Source of the DNA: Gammaproteobacteria bacterium
GTDB lineage: Bacteria; Pseudomonadota; Gammaproteobacteria; Xanthomonadales; Marinicellaceae
Direction of reading: 5' to 3'
NCBI GenBank assembly: GCA_030426065.1
Contig: JAUHZH010000099.1
Span: 1 to 7,494 of the forward strand
Length of the DNA: 7,494 bases
Shown here: one piece after another, positions 1 through 6,329 of the stretch
How the letters are laid out: every line of letters begins with the position of its first letter
Position numbering within the stretch: position 1 is the first letter of the stretch
Notes under the pieces: model-generated
Seen by the model: the letters and a program-made list of their open reading frames with translations, nothing else
Told to the model about the DNA's origin: nothing
Databases searched by the model: none
Position numbers and translations under genes: made by a program

Positions 1-607
1 CAACGGATGCGCCTTTCATCGGCCCTTTCATGGCGCCCGTACCACATCCTGTACAAATATCAGCACCCCGCAAACCCAATTGATAACCCACCAACTTGGT
101 GTATTCGTACTCTACGCGGTTGATGGAGTGCCCACCCCAACATACGACCAAGTTCGGATCCAATCCATAGCGATGCACTTCTGAGCGTCGCAAAATTTGG
201 AACACATAATTGGTGATTTCAAAAGAATCGGTCAGGGCCTCGGCTGACTTGTGCTCAGTGTGCTGATAAACAATGTCCCTCAACACCGAAAAAATCGAGT
301 CCCTGATGCCTGAAATCATTTTGCCATCAACAAATGCCTGTGCAGGCGCATTGATGAATTCCAAATGAATGCCCCTTTCTCTGGGCACCAAATTGACATC
401 AAAATCGGGGTACCTGGATAACACCGCCATGGCGTCATCGTCTTTGGCATCACAGTTCAAAACAGCCAAACAGCATTTCCTGAACAATTCATACAAACCA
501 CCCTGTCCCACTGCCATCATTTTGTTCACTTCTTCTTGGGACAACAAGGTCATCCCACCCCGTGCTGCGATGATGCATTGATCGATGGTTTTTACTTCGT
601 TTTTCAT
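1..607 (-). CDS. ppnN: PpnN (YgdH) nucleotide 5'-monophosphate nucleosidase, 3' end cut by window
   Basis: The enzyme cleaves the N-glycosidic bond of purine and pyrimidine nucleoside 5'-monophosphates to give free base and ribose 5-phosphate. In E. coli it is a cytosolic (p)ppGpp-stimulated enzyme of about 454 residues. Some 202 residues are visible, a little under half. Strong E. coli-like blocks include LFRKCCLAVLN (41-51), RERGIHLEFINAPAQAFVDG (76-95), NLVVCWGGHSIN (152-163) and ICTGCGTGAMKGPMKGA (184-200). The last two belong to the Rossmann-like, LOG-related nucleotide-binding fold. The PGG-type catalytic motif lies beyond the edge and cannot be checked. The ATG at 607 is supported by a strong AAGGAG (minus strand, 620-615) with 7-nt spacing. 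The N-terminus is slightly longer than in E. coli. The gene follows the S9 peptidase gene by 130 nt, so co-transcription is possible. The identification is recognition from memory, not a database search. Confidence 0.93.
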   Translation of the reverse strand, partial: MKNEVKTIDQCIIAARGGMTLLSQEEVNKMMAVGQGGLYELFRKCCLAVLNCDAKDDDAMAVLSRYPDFDVNLVPRERGIHLEFINAPAQAFVDGKMISGIRDSIFSVLRDIVYQHTEHKSAEALTDSFEITNYVFQILRRSEVHRYGLDPNLVVCWGGHSINRVEYEYTKLVGYQLGLRGADICTGCGTGAMKGPMKGASV

Positions 608-737
608 TATTATTCTCCTTTATTTGGGCTTCTTTGGCCCATTTGTGTTGTTTGTCATTCGATCGTCTCTTGTGTTTCCATTGATACGCAATGAAAGTGT
701 CCAAACGGTTTCAATGACAAACCATTATGCGTGTTTT
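608..737 (-). other. Intergenic leader upstream of ppnN with small hairpin
   Basis: This 130-nt gap lies between the S9 peptidase stop and the ppnN start. It holds the ppnN Shine-Dalgarno sequence (615-620). A short inverted repeat, TGGGC (625-629) with GCCCA (637-641) and a 7-nt loop, sits directly upstream of that site. On the minus strand the hairpin is followed by AAATAAAGG rather than a U-run, so it is not a convincing intrinsic terminator. It might shape access to the ribosome binding site. I found no good sigma70 -35/-10 pair here, so whether ppnN has its own promoter is open. Confidence 0.3.
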
Positions 738-3395
738 TCATTCATCATTTTGATCCTGTAGGAATTGAATGACTTCTGATTCGTCTTTGGTTTGTTCAGC
801 AACGTAGGGTTTGGCGGTTGAAGGCAAGTTCAATTTCGCTTGAATGAACTTCAAACTTTCAGCCATCATATAAACACCTGTGTTGATGAATTTTGTGTTG
901 TGCGCCTCATCTTCAAAGATGGTCAAATCCACCTCTTTACCCAGCAATTTCATGACTTGCATCATCCTCAAAGACTGTTCCAATGATACGGTGTCATCCA
1001 ACTGTCCATGAAAAAACTTGATCGGTTTATTGAGCTTTTCAGCCAGATAAAATGGTGATTTTCCAACCAGTTTATCATGGACTTCCTTGGGATCTCCGAC
1101 GATTTTTTTCATGATGTCGTGGTATTCATCGTATGCCGATGCCGTGATGCCCGTGAACATCAAAGGTAAATCATAAACGCCTGCAAAAGAAACTGCACAT
1201 TGGTATTGATCAGGGTACAACAATGTCAACATCACTGCTGAATAACCACCATAGGAACCGCCAAATGCACACACCTGTTGGCGTTTGATCGGATGGTGGT
1301 CAAGCACGTATTTGACCACTTGGTGGATGTCGGATTCAATTTTCTCTCCCCACTCTCCATTCCCCAGCGATTCAAATGCTTTACCATATCCACCGGAACC
1401 ACGGTAATTGACTTTCAATGTGGCCAAACCATGGGCCGCAAAAAAGTGCTGCATTTCGTCATTGACGGCAAAATCCCTGACACCAATGGGGCCACCGTGT
1501 GGCATCACCACCATTGGTACTTTTTGTTCAGATTGGGCATCAGGGAGCATCAAATAGCCTTCAATTTCTACACCATCCTCAGCATTGACCTTAACCACCA
1601 CCACATCGCCTTTGGGCAGTTGTTCATACCCTTCGTTGGCATCCATCAACTTGCTGATGTTGTGGTTGTTTTCATTGTACAGGTACCAGGACCCTTTTGA
1701 TGCATTGGTGGTACCAAAGAGCAACATGTTGCCCGTTTCTGGGTTGTGTTGTTTGACATACAATTTGACATGTGGATTCTTTTCTTTCAGCCACTTGATC
1801 CTGTCATCATCTTCATTCAAATATTTGAGCTTCACTTCCCCCTTTGAAATATAGGCATAGGCTGTAACCGCTTGGGTGCTGGGGTCGCGAACCAAACCGG
1901 TGATGTCATGATCTGGGTCAGAGGCAAACAGCCCCAAATAACTGTAATCTTCGGTTGAGTATTTGTGAACTTCTTTTAAATCGCTGTTTTGGTTACTGAA
2001 GCTGTAAAAAAATTGACCGTCTGAGGACAGCATCTTTGGCAGGGGCACTTCATCATCAGATGTGAACTGGTTGATTTTCACCCATTCAAATTCACCACCA
2101 CTTTCTTTCAAAAACCAATGGTGAAAAACCACCAGCTCCGCTTTTTTGTCATATTCAGATTCTATGGCTGACCTCAATCGACCCGTTCCATCGGTTAACC
2201 ATTGGATCACGTAATTGAAACCACGGGTGTGTTTCATCGTTTTCCAGAATGATTTCTTCATGGTTTTCTTACTGGTGGTGTCCACCCTGTATAAACCACG
2301 TCCGTCATTGATGACCGACTCTTTTTCAGAAAAATTGGCAAACAACAACGTATTTTCCTGATCTTCTAATGTGTCGATCACGTAACCCGTCATGGGAAAC
2401 TCCAGTTGTTTGGCGCCTGTGACCTTTTTGTTGCCATCCAATTTCAAATGAATCACATGAGTAGAAGACATGCTGCCGATGTCCAAATCGTATAAAAATG
2501 AATCGTTGTCAATCCAATTGAGGTTTCTGATGCTGGTGTTCTGATGCAGCTTTTCTCTGAAGATCACGTAAGAAACCAGGGTGTGGGTGTTCAGCACTTC
2601 GATCACATATTCATTGTTGACGCTGCTGCTCAACAAGATCAGTTGGCCATCAGGGCTCATGTCTCCCGCCTTTCTGTCGTTGTTTCTCACGTAGTCATAC
2701 AGGTGGGGAAATTCAGCTTTTTGCTGCTCGATGCCATCACTGGCATCATAGAACTGAAGCGCAAAATGACTCTTGGGCAAACCATGGAAGTCCAAAGCAT
2801 GCAATTCACTCTTCATGCCTTGTGCCAGTTGATTCATCCGGTTTCGATACAGGTCTTTCACAGGACCGGTGTATTCAAGGGGTTTTGAACCAATCAAATG
2901 ACTGAACTCTTTTTGGTAATTAAGCCACTCATAGCTGAACTTATTTGTGTTGAGCAATTCGCTTGAATAACGCATACCTGAATGGAACTGCAAGTTATAC
3001 ATCCAATTGCCTGCGTAATTGACCACCCCCGGCTTGACTTCAAACTGATGGTCTTCTTTTTTGAATTTCGTTTGGTACACATACCAACCCAATTCTTTGC
3101 GGATTCTTTTCCAGTAATACTTTCCTGCTTTGAGTTTTATTAAGGCATGGTTCTCGCCGCTTTTGATTTTTTTGAATTTGATGCTTTTGCCTGATTCCAC
3201 ATGATCCAATAGGATGTAATCCAGTTCGGTGTTGGACTGGAAAGGGAAATACAAATACCCTTCATCAGGTGCCAGTTCTTTGTCCTTTCCTTTGAGGATG
3301 ATCAGTTCGTTGTCACCAAATTCCAGTGACCACGATGACATGGCGAACAAAAGCATGGCGATGATTAAGGGTGTTTTTTGTGGTTTTATATCCAT
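738..3395 (-). CDS. Exported S9 family (prolyl oligopeptidase-type) serine peptidase
   Basis: This 885-residue protein is predicted to act on peptides outside the cytoplasm. Residues 1-23 look like a Sec signal peptide: two lysines, the hydrophobic stretch LIIAMLLFAM (10-19), then SSWS with a plausible cleavage near 23. Residues about 24-120 form an extra N-terminal domain of unknown type. Residues about 210-590 have scattered repeats typical of the S9 beta-propeller. The C-terminal alpha/beta-hydrolase domain (about 600-855) carries HGGP (633-636), NYRGSGGYG (663-671), the nucleophile elbow GGSYGG with Ser714, HGQLDDTV with Asp800, and DEAHN with His832. The catalytic triad is therefore complete. 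The C-terminal arrangement resembles dipeptidyl or acylaminoacyl peptidases, but substrate specificity cannot be read from sequence. The ATG at 3395 begins the signal peptide, and a GGAAG lies 9 nt upstream. The gene is divergent from the DUF3301 gene. Confidence 0.92.
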   Translation of the reverse strand: MDIKPQKTPLIIAMLLFAMSSWSLEFGDNELIILKGKDKELAPDEGYLYFPFQSNTELDYILLDHVESGKSIKFKKIKSGENHALIKLKAGKYYWKRIRKELGWYVYQTKFKKEDHQFEVKPGVVNYAGNWMYNLQFHSGMRYSSELLNTNKFSYEWLNYQKEFSHLIGSKPLEYTGPVKDLYRNRMNQLAQGMKSELHALDFHGLPKSHFALQFYDASDGIEQQKAEFPHLYDYVRNNDRKAGDMSPDGQLILLSSSVNNEYVIEVLNTHTLVSYVIFREKLHQNTSIRNLNWIDNDSFLYDLDIGSMSSTHVIHLKLDGNKKVTGAKQLEFPMTGYVIDTLEDQENTLLFANFSEKESVINDGRGLYRVDTTSKKTMKKSFWKTMKHTRGFNYVIQWLTDGTGRLRSAIESEYDKKAELVVFHHWFLKESGGEFEWVKINQFTSDDEVPLPKMLSSDGQFFYSFSNQNSDLKEVHKYSTEDYSYLGLFASDPDHDITGLVRDPSTQAVTAYAYISKGEVKLKYLNEDDDRIKWLKEKNPHVKLYVKQHNPETGNMLLFGTTNASKGSWYLYNENNHNISKLMDANEGYEQLPKGDVVVVKVNAEDGVEIEGYLMLPDAQSEQKVPMVVMPHGGPIGVRDFAVNDEMQHFFAAHGLATLKVNYRGSGGYGKAFESLGNGEWGEKIESDIHQVVKYVLDHHPIKRQQVCAFGGSYGGYSAVMLTLLYPDQYQCAVSFAGVYDLPLMFTGITASAYDEYHDIMKKIVGDPKEVHDKLVGKSPFYLAEKLNKPIKFFHGQLDDTVSLEQSLRMMQVMKLLGKEVDLTIFEDEAHNTKFINTGVYMMAESLKFIQAKLNLPSTAKPYVAEQTKDESEVIQFLQDQNDE

Positions 3396-3399
3396 ATAA

Positions 3400-3465
3400 T
3401 CAGACTTCCGTAAACTTGGGTTCGGGGTGCAAATGCCTGGAACAGAAGCGGGTTGTCCGGGTCAT
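3400..3465 (-). CDS. Possible 21-codon leader ORF upstream of the S9 peptidase gene
   Basis: A short ORF starts at the ATG at 3465 and ends at a TGA whose last base is 3400, leaving 4 nt before the peptidase ATG. A GAGGG (minus strand, 3479-3475) lies 9 nt upstream of its ATG. The peptide is MTRTTRFCSRHLHPEPKFTE followed by V. It is rich in Arg, Thr, His and Pro and uses CGG and AGG arginine codons. Tight spacing and a usable ribosome binding site would allow translational coupling or attenuation. ORFs this short arise easily by chance, and the peptide matches nothing I recognise. Confidence 0.18.
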   Translation of the reverse strand: MTRTTRFCSRHLHPEPKFTEV

Positions 3466-3507
3466 CCTTTCGTGCCCTCAACTTGCCGACAGACATGCAA
3501 ATTGCCA

Positions 3508-3537
3508 TTGTATTTTCAATACTTGGCCAAATATAGT
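3508..3537 (+). promoter_or_regulatory. Candidate sigma70 promoter for the DUF3301 gene
   Basis: A TTGTAT -35 box (3508-3513) and a TATAGT -10 box (3532-3537) are separated by 18 nt. They lie just upstream of the plus-strand start at 3571, implying a 5' leader of roughly 25-30 nt. An 8-nt palindrome, TTGGCCAA (3523-3530), lies in the spacer and could be an operator or chance. The call rests on box resemblance only. Confidence 0.4.
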
Positions 3538-3558
3538 AACCGATTAGATTCAAGATAA
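3530..3558 (-). promoter_or_regulatory. Weak candidate promoter for the S9 peptidase gene
   Basis: Read on the minus strand, TTATCT (3558-3553) and TATATT (3535-3530) are separated by 17 nt. The -10 box is good and the -35 box poor. The predicted transcript would start near 3523 and carry a leader of about 128 nt that includes the short leader ORF. The -10 box overlaps that of the plus-strand candidate, so the two would compete for polymerase. Other weak placements exist in the same gap. Confidence 0.22.
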
Positions 3559-3570
3559 GAACCCCCTTTC

Positions 3571-3888
3571 ATGATTGAGATTCCTGTATTATTGTTGCTG
3601 CTGGGCATTGGATTCTATTGGCACAACCAAATGCAAGCCATGGATGCCGTCCGCTTCGCCGCGAAACAGGCCACGGTTCAATACAATTGGGCTTTCCTTG
3701 ATGATTCAGTGATGCAAAAACTGATTCGAATCAAGCCATACCAAGGGAAACTGGCCATGTATCGGGAATTTCAATTTGAATTTTCAGACACCGAAGCCAA
3801 ACGACACAAAGGGGCCGTGATCCACCACGGCAAAAAGGTTGTGGAGGTGAAGTTTTACCATGATTCAGGCATCATTGACCTGAAATAA
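3571..3888 (+). CDS. DUF3301 family small membrane-anchored protein
   Basis: This 105-residue protein resembles the uncharacterised DUF3301 family of Gammaproteobacteria. Residues 4-17 form one short N-terminal hydrophobic segment (IPVLLLLLGIGFYW). The soluble part contains the family-like pattern AAKQATVQYNWAFLDDSV (30-47), the YREFQFEFSD block (64-73) and the RHKGAVIHHGKKVVEV block (78-93). The function is unknown; a single-pass anchor with a small globular domain is all that can be inferred. It is the only plus-strand gene here, with its own candidate promoter. The ATG at 3571 is chosen because it precedes the hydrophobic segment. Its Shine-Dalgarno is poor, only a purine-rich GATAAG about 11 nt upstream. 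Its last 17 nt overlap the end of the convergent exporter gene. Confidence 0.8.
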   Translation: MIEIPVLLLLLGIGFYWHNQMQAMDAVRFAAKQATVQYNWAFLDDSVMQKLIRIKPYQGKLAMYREFQFEFSDTEAKRHKGAVIHHGKKVVEVKFYHDSGIIDLK

Positions 3889-3900
3889 AAAACAATGATG
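3864..3900. repeat. Two overlapping inverted repeats at the convergent gene ends
   Basis: TTCAGG (3864-3869) pairs with CCTGAA (3879-3884) around a 9-nt loop. CATCATTG (3870-3877) pairs perfectly with CAATGATG (3893-3900) around a 15-nt loop. The arms interleave, so the two hairpins exclude each other. They cover both stop codons. Neither has a U-run directly after its stem on either strand, so they do not look like standard intrinsic terminators. They may matter for 3'-end formation or be chance. Confidence 0.3.
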
Positions 3901-4492
3901 ACAACATCAATACTGACAAGCCAGCAAATATCAGCACACAAAAACGATCCATCCACCATTTGAACTTGGGTCGATAGAAAAAGGCGGACAAGCTTTTGGC
4001 CGTCAACCAGGCCAATGCACCAAACACGACAACGGTCACCAAGGCAAAAATCAAACCCAAAACCAACAACCTGGATTCAGCACCAGGTTCAGACAAATTG
4101 GCAAATTGAGGGAACAGTGCCAAGAAGAACAACAACACTTTGGGGTTGGATATGTTCATGATGACGCCGCGCATGAAGTCCGGCTCAGCAACCACTTCAT
4201 CGACCTTCAGTTGATCACTGCGGTGTCGCCAGGTTTGGTAAGCCAGGTACATCAAATAACAGGCCCCCAATACCGTGATGACTTGAATGGCCCATCCGGT
4301 TTTGGCAATCAAAACAGTGACACCCGCCACCATCAAAAGGGTGTGAAACACACAACCGGTTGCAAACCCCAGGACCAGTTTGAAAGCCGATTTGAAGCCA
4401 GATTTGGCCGCGGTCGCAATCACCAACAGGACATCAGGGCCTGGTGTCAAAGCCAGCAGCGTGGCTGTCAAGGTGAAAGTCAGGTACTCCAA
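3872..4492 (-). CDS. LysE/RhtB family amino acid exporter, TTG start
   Basis: This 206-residue inner-membrane protein belongs to the LysE/RhtB translocator family, whose members export amino acids such as lysine, threonine, homoserine or leucine. Substrate cannot be assigned. Visible hallmarks are LALTPGPDVLLV (13-24), a glycine-bearing second helix (about 38-62), LGACYLMYLAYQTWR (75-89) and the signature NISNPKVLLFFLALFPQF (113-130). Two further hydrophobic helices lie at about 142-165 and 183-203, making roughly six membrane segments. The reading frame stays open up to 4678, but that stretch overlaps the PilZ gene and encodes non-family residues. No ATG or GTG lies near the true N-terminus. 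The TTG at 4492, 4 nt after the PilZ stop, gives the usual family length. No good Shine-Dalgarno precedes it, suggesting translational coupling. An ATT at 4501 is a less likely alternative. Confidence 0.87.
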   Translation of the reverse strand: MEYLTFTLTATLLALTPGPDVLLVIATAAKSGFKSAFKLVLGFATGCVFHTLLMVAGVTVLIAKTGWAIQVITVLGACYLMYLAYQTWRHRSDQLKVDEVVAEPDFMRGVIMNISNPKVLLFFLALFPQFANLSEPGAESRLLVLGLIFALVTVVVFGALAWLTAKSLSAFFYRPKFKWWMDRFCVLIFAGLSVLMLSSLFFISGQ

Positions 4493-4496
4493 CAGA

Positions 4497-4841
4497 TCAA
4501 TCGTAAATTTCGACTTCGTGAACTTGATCGCCCAACAATTGCCACAAATCTTTTTGTTTGTCATCGGCAATGTGAGTGAAGTGCATGGCCAAATCATCAC
4601 CCTCACTGCGGACGACCTTGGCTTTGACATCGAAATTAAAGGATTGATTGACAACGATTTCCAATACGCAGACATCACCCACAGTCAGGTCATCGATGTT
4701 CTCATTGACCATCTTCTTGAGCAAAATACCTGTGGCTGAAATGTTTTTCACTTCTGCCACCAAGGAAACACCCCTGCGAATCAGCAGGCATGAAGCCACT
4801 ATTTTTTTTCTGGCGTGTCTGACGCCTTGTCGTTCTGTCAT
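4497..4841 (-). CDS. Small single-domain PilZ protein (possible c-di-GMP receptor)
   Basis: This 114-residue cytosolic protein is essentially one PilZ domain, the beta-barrel that in many members binds cyclic di-GMP. The N-terminal arginine motif can be read as R4-QGV-R8, or shifted as R8-HAR-K12. The second motif is clear: N33-I-S35-A-T-G38, matching (D/N)xSxxG. The later block VVRSEGDDLAMHFTHI (77-92) resembles the closing strands of the barrel. Binding is plausible, but the uncertain alignment of the first motif means it is not assured. The ATG at 4841 shares one base with the lysS stop (TGATG), which favours coupled translation. A TTG one codon earlier (4844) is possible but unnecessary. 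An A8 run lies on the coding strand at 4809-4802, between the two motifs. The exporter gene follows after 4 nt. Confidence 0.85.
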   Translation of the reverse strand: MTERQGVRHARKKIVASCLLIRRGVSLVAEVKNISATGILLKKMVNENIDDLTVGDVCVLEIVVNQSFNFDVKAKVVRSEGDDLAMHFTHIADDKQKDLWQLLGDQVHEVEIYD

Positions 4842-6322
4842 CAATGTTCAGGTTTCATGTAAGGGAACAACAGCACATCTCGAATTGACGCCGAGTCAGT
4901 GAACAACATCACCAGTCGATCAATTCCTATGCCTTCTCCAGCCGTTGGTGGCATGCCATATTCCAGTGCCCGAATGTAATCGGCATCGTAGTGCATGGCT
5001 TCTTCATCACCGGCCTCTAATTCCGCCACCTGCGCTTTGAAGCGCTCGGCTTGATCTTCGGGGTCATTCAACTCGGAAAATCCGTTGGCAATTTCATTAC
5101 CGCAAATGAACAACTCAAAACGATCAGTGATTTCCGGGTTGTCATCGTTGCGGCGTGACAATGGCGAAATATCTATTGGATATTCTGTCACAAAAGTGGG
5201 TTGAATGAGGTGTTCCTCTACCGTCATTTCAAACAATTCAGCCAAAAGCTTGCCTTGAGTCCACTTTTTATCGAATCCGATGTCATTGTTGACACAATGT
5301 GTCTGCAATGTGACCAAATCATGACAATCTGATTCGCTCAATCCTTCGTTGTACTCTGCCACCAAGGATGCCATGCTTTGGCGCTTGAAAGGCTGGCCAA
5401 AATCAAGCTCATGACCTTGGTAACTGAACACCGTGGTTCCTTTGACATTTTCTGCCATGGTCCGGAACATTTCTTCGGTTAAATCCATCAACTCATGGTA
5501 GTCAGCATAAGCCCAGTAAAACTCCATCATGGTGAATTCTGGGTTGTGTTTGGTTGACACCCCTTCGTTGCGGAAATTGCGGTTGATTTCGAACACCCTT
5601 TCGAAGCCACCCACGGTCAGGCGTTTCAAAAACAACTCAGGAGCGACCCGCAAATATAATTCCAGATCTAAAGCATTGTGATGCGTGGTGAACGGTTTGG
5701 CTGTCGCGCCACCCGGAATCATGTGCATCATGGGTGTTTCCACTTCCAAAAACGCCCGCTCTTGCATGAAATTGCGGATGTATGACACCATCCGTGAACG
5801 CGTTCTGAACACATCAGCAGATTCTTGGTTCATGATCAAATCAACATAACGTTGGCGGTAGCGTGTTTCTTGGTCCGACAAACCATGAAACTTTTCTGGC
5901 AAGGGACGCAACGATTTGGTGATCAAGTACAATTCAGAAACTTTGACTGACAATTCACCCGTTTTGGTCTTGAACAACACACCTTTGCCACCAACAATGT
6001 CACCCACGTCATATGTTTTGAATGCAGCGAATTTTTCCTCACCCACTTGGTTCTGTTGAACAAACAGCTGGATGTCACCGGTCACTTCTTTCAAATTGGC
6101 AAACCCACCTTTACCGAACAACCGTTTACTCATCATGCGCCCGACCACGGCCACTTCGATGTTTTGAGGATCCAAAGTTTCCTTGTCCATGTTGCCGTAA
6201 TTGCGGTGTAAATCAGCGGCGATGTGACTGCGTCTGAAATCGTTGGGGAATGCCACACCTTGCTCACGGATGGATGCAAGCTTCGCTCTGCGTTCTGCGA
6301 TCAGTTTATTTTCTTCTGTCAT
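4841..6322 (-). CDS. lysS: Lysyl-tRNA synthetase, class II
   Basis: The enzyme activates lysine with ATP and charges tRNA-Lys in the cytosol. The 493-residue product is close to E. coli LysS along its whole length and is complete. Residues about 55-135 form the N-terminal OB-fold anticodon-binding domain (IEVAVVGRMMSKR at 55-67, KTKTGELSVKV at 118-128). The catalytic core has VETPMMHMIPGGATAKPF (194-211) around motif 1 and motif 2 FERVFEINRNFRNEG (240-254). It continues with HNPEFTMMEFYWAYADY (259-275) and ends with motif 3 GEGIGIDRLVMLF (462-474). It starts at the ATG at 6322, 7 nt after prfB. The nearest Shine-Dalgarno-like AAGGG is 13 nt upstream inside prfB, so coupling is likely. It lacks about 20 N-terminal residues of the E. 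coli enzyme that lie outside the catalytic fold. The prfB-lysS order is the same as in E. coli. Confidence 0.97.
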   Translation of the reverse strand: MTEENKLIAERRAKLASIREQGVAFPNDFRRSHIAADLHRNYGNMDKETLDPQNIEVAVVGRMMSKRLFGKGGFANLKEVTGDIQLFVQQNQVGEEKFAAFKTYDVGDIVGGKGVLFKTKTGELSVKVSELYLITKSLRPLPEKFHGLSDQETRYRQRYVDLIMNQESADVFRTRSRMVSYIRNFMQERAFLEVETPMMHMIPGGATAKPFTTHHNALDLELYLRVAPELFLKRLTVGGFERVFEINRNFRNEGVSTKHNPEFTMMEFYWAYADYHELMDLTEEMFRTMAENVKGTTVFSYQGHELDFGQPFKRQSMASLVAEYNEGLSESDCHDLVTLQTHCVNNDIGFDKKWTQGKLLAELFEMTVEEHLIQPTFVTEYPIDISPLSRRNDDNPEITDRFELFICGNEIANGFSELNDPEDQAERFKAQVAELEAGDEEAMHYDADYIRALEYGMPPTAGEGIGIDRLVMLFTDSASIRDVLLFPYMKPEH

Positions 6323-6329
6323 GATGTCA

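Noticed and set aside
369..581. 70-residue plus-strand ORF
   Set aside because: Antisense to conserved ppnN coding sequence, with no family resemblance.
625..641. TGGGC/GCCCA hairpin as a terminator for the S9 peptidase gene
   Set aside because: Only a 5-bp stem, and on the minus strand it is followed by AAATAAAGG rather than a U-run.
489..704. 71-residue minus-strand ORF overlapping the ppnN start
   Set aside because: It lies in another frame over the well-supported ppnN N-terminus and its Shine-Dalgarno; the composition is low in hydrophobics and unlike any family.
1278..1700. 140-residue plus-strand ORF
   Set aside because: Antisense to the S9 catalytic domain, whose frame carries the complete triad.
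2544..2888. 114-residue plus-strand ORF
   Set aside because: Antisense shadow of the S9 propeller region; no ribosome binding site or recognisable domain.
3814..3831. GCCGTG/CACGGC hairpin as a terminator of the lysS-exporter operon
   Set aside because: It lies inside DUF3301 coding sequence (encoding AVIHHGK), and on the minus strand it is followed by CCCCTTTGTG, not a proper U-tract.
4106..4579. 157-residue plus-strand ORF
   Set aside because: Antisense to the exporter and PilZ genes; Gln- and His-rich composition typical of an antisense frame.
4493..4678. N-terminal extension of the exporter ORF up to the ATG at 4678
   Set aside because: It overlaps pilZ, and the added 62 residues are not family-like; the conserved exporter sequence begins just after 4492.
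4380..4739. 119-residue plus-strand ORF
   Set aside because: Antisense shadow across the exporter-PilZ junction; both sense genes are well supported.
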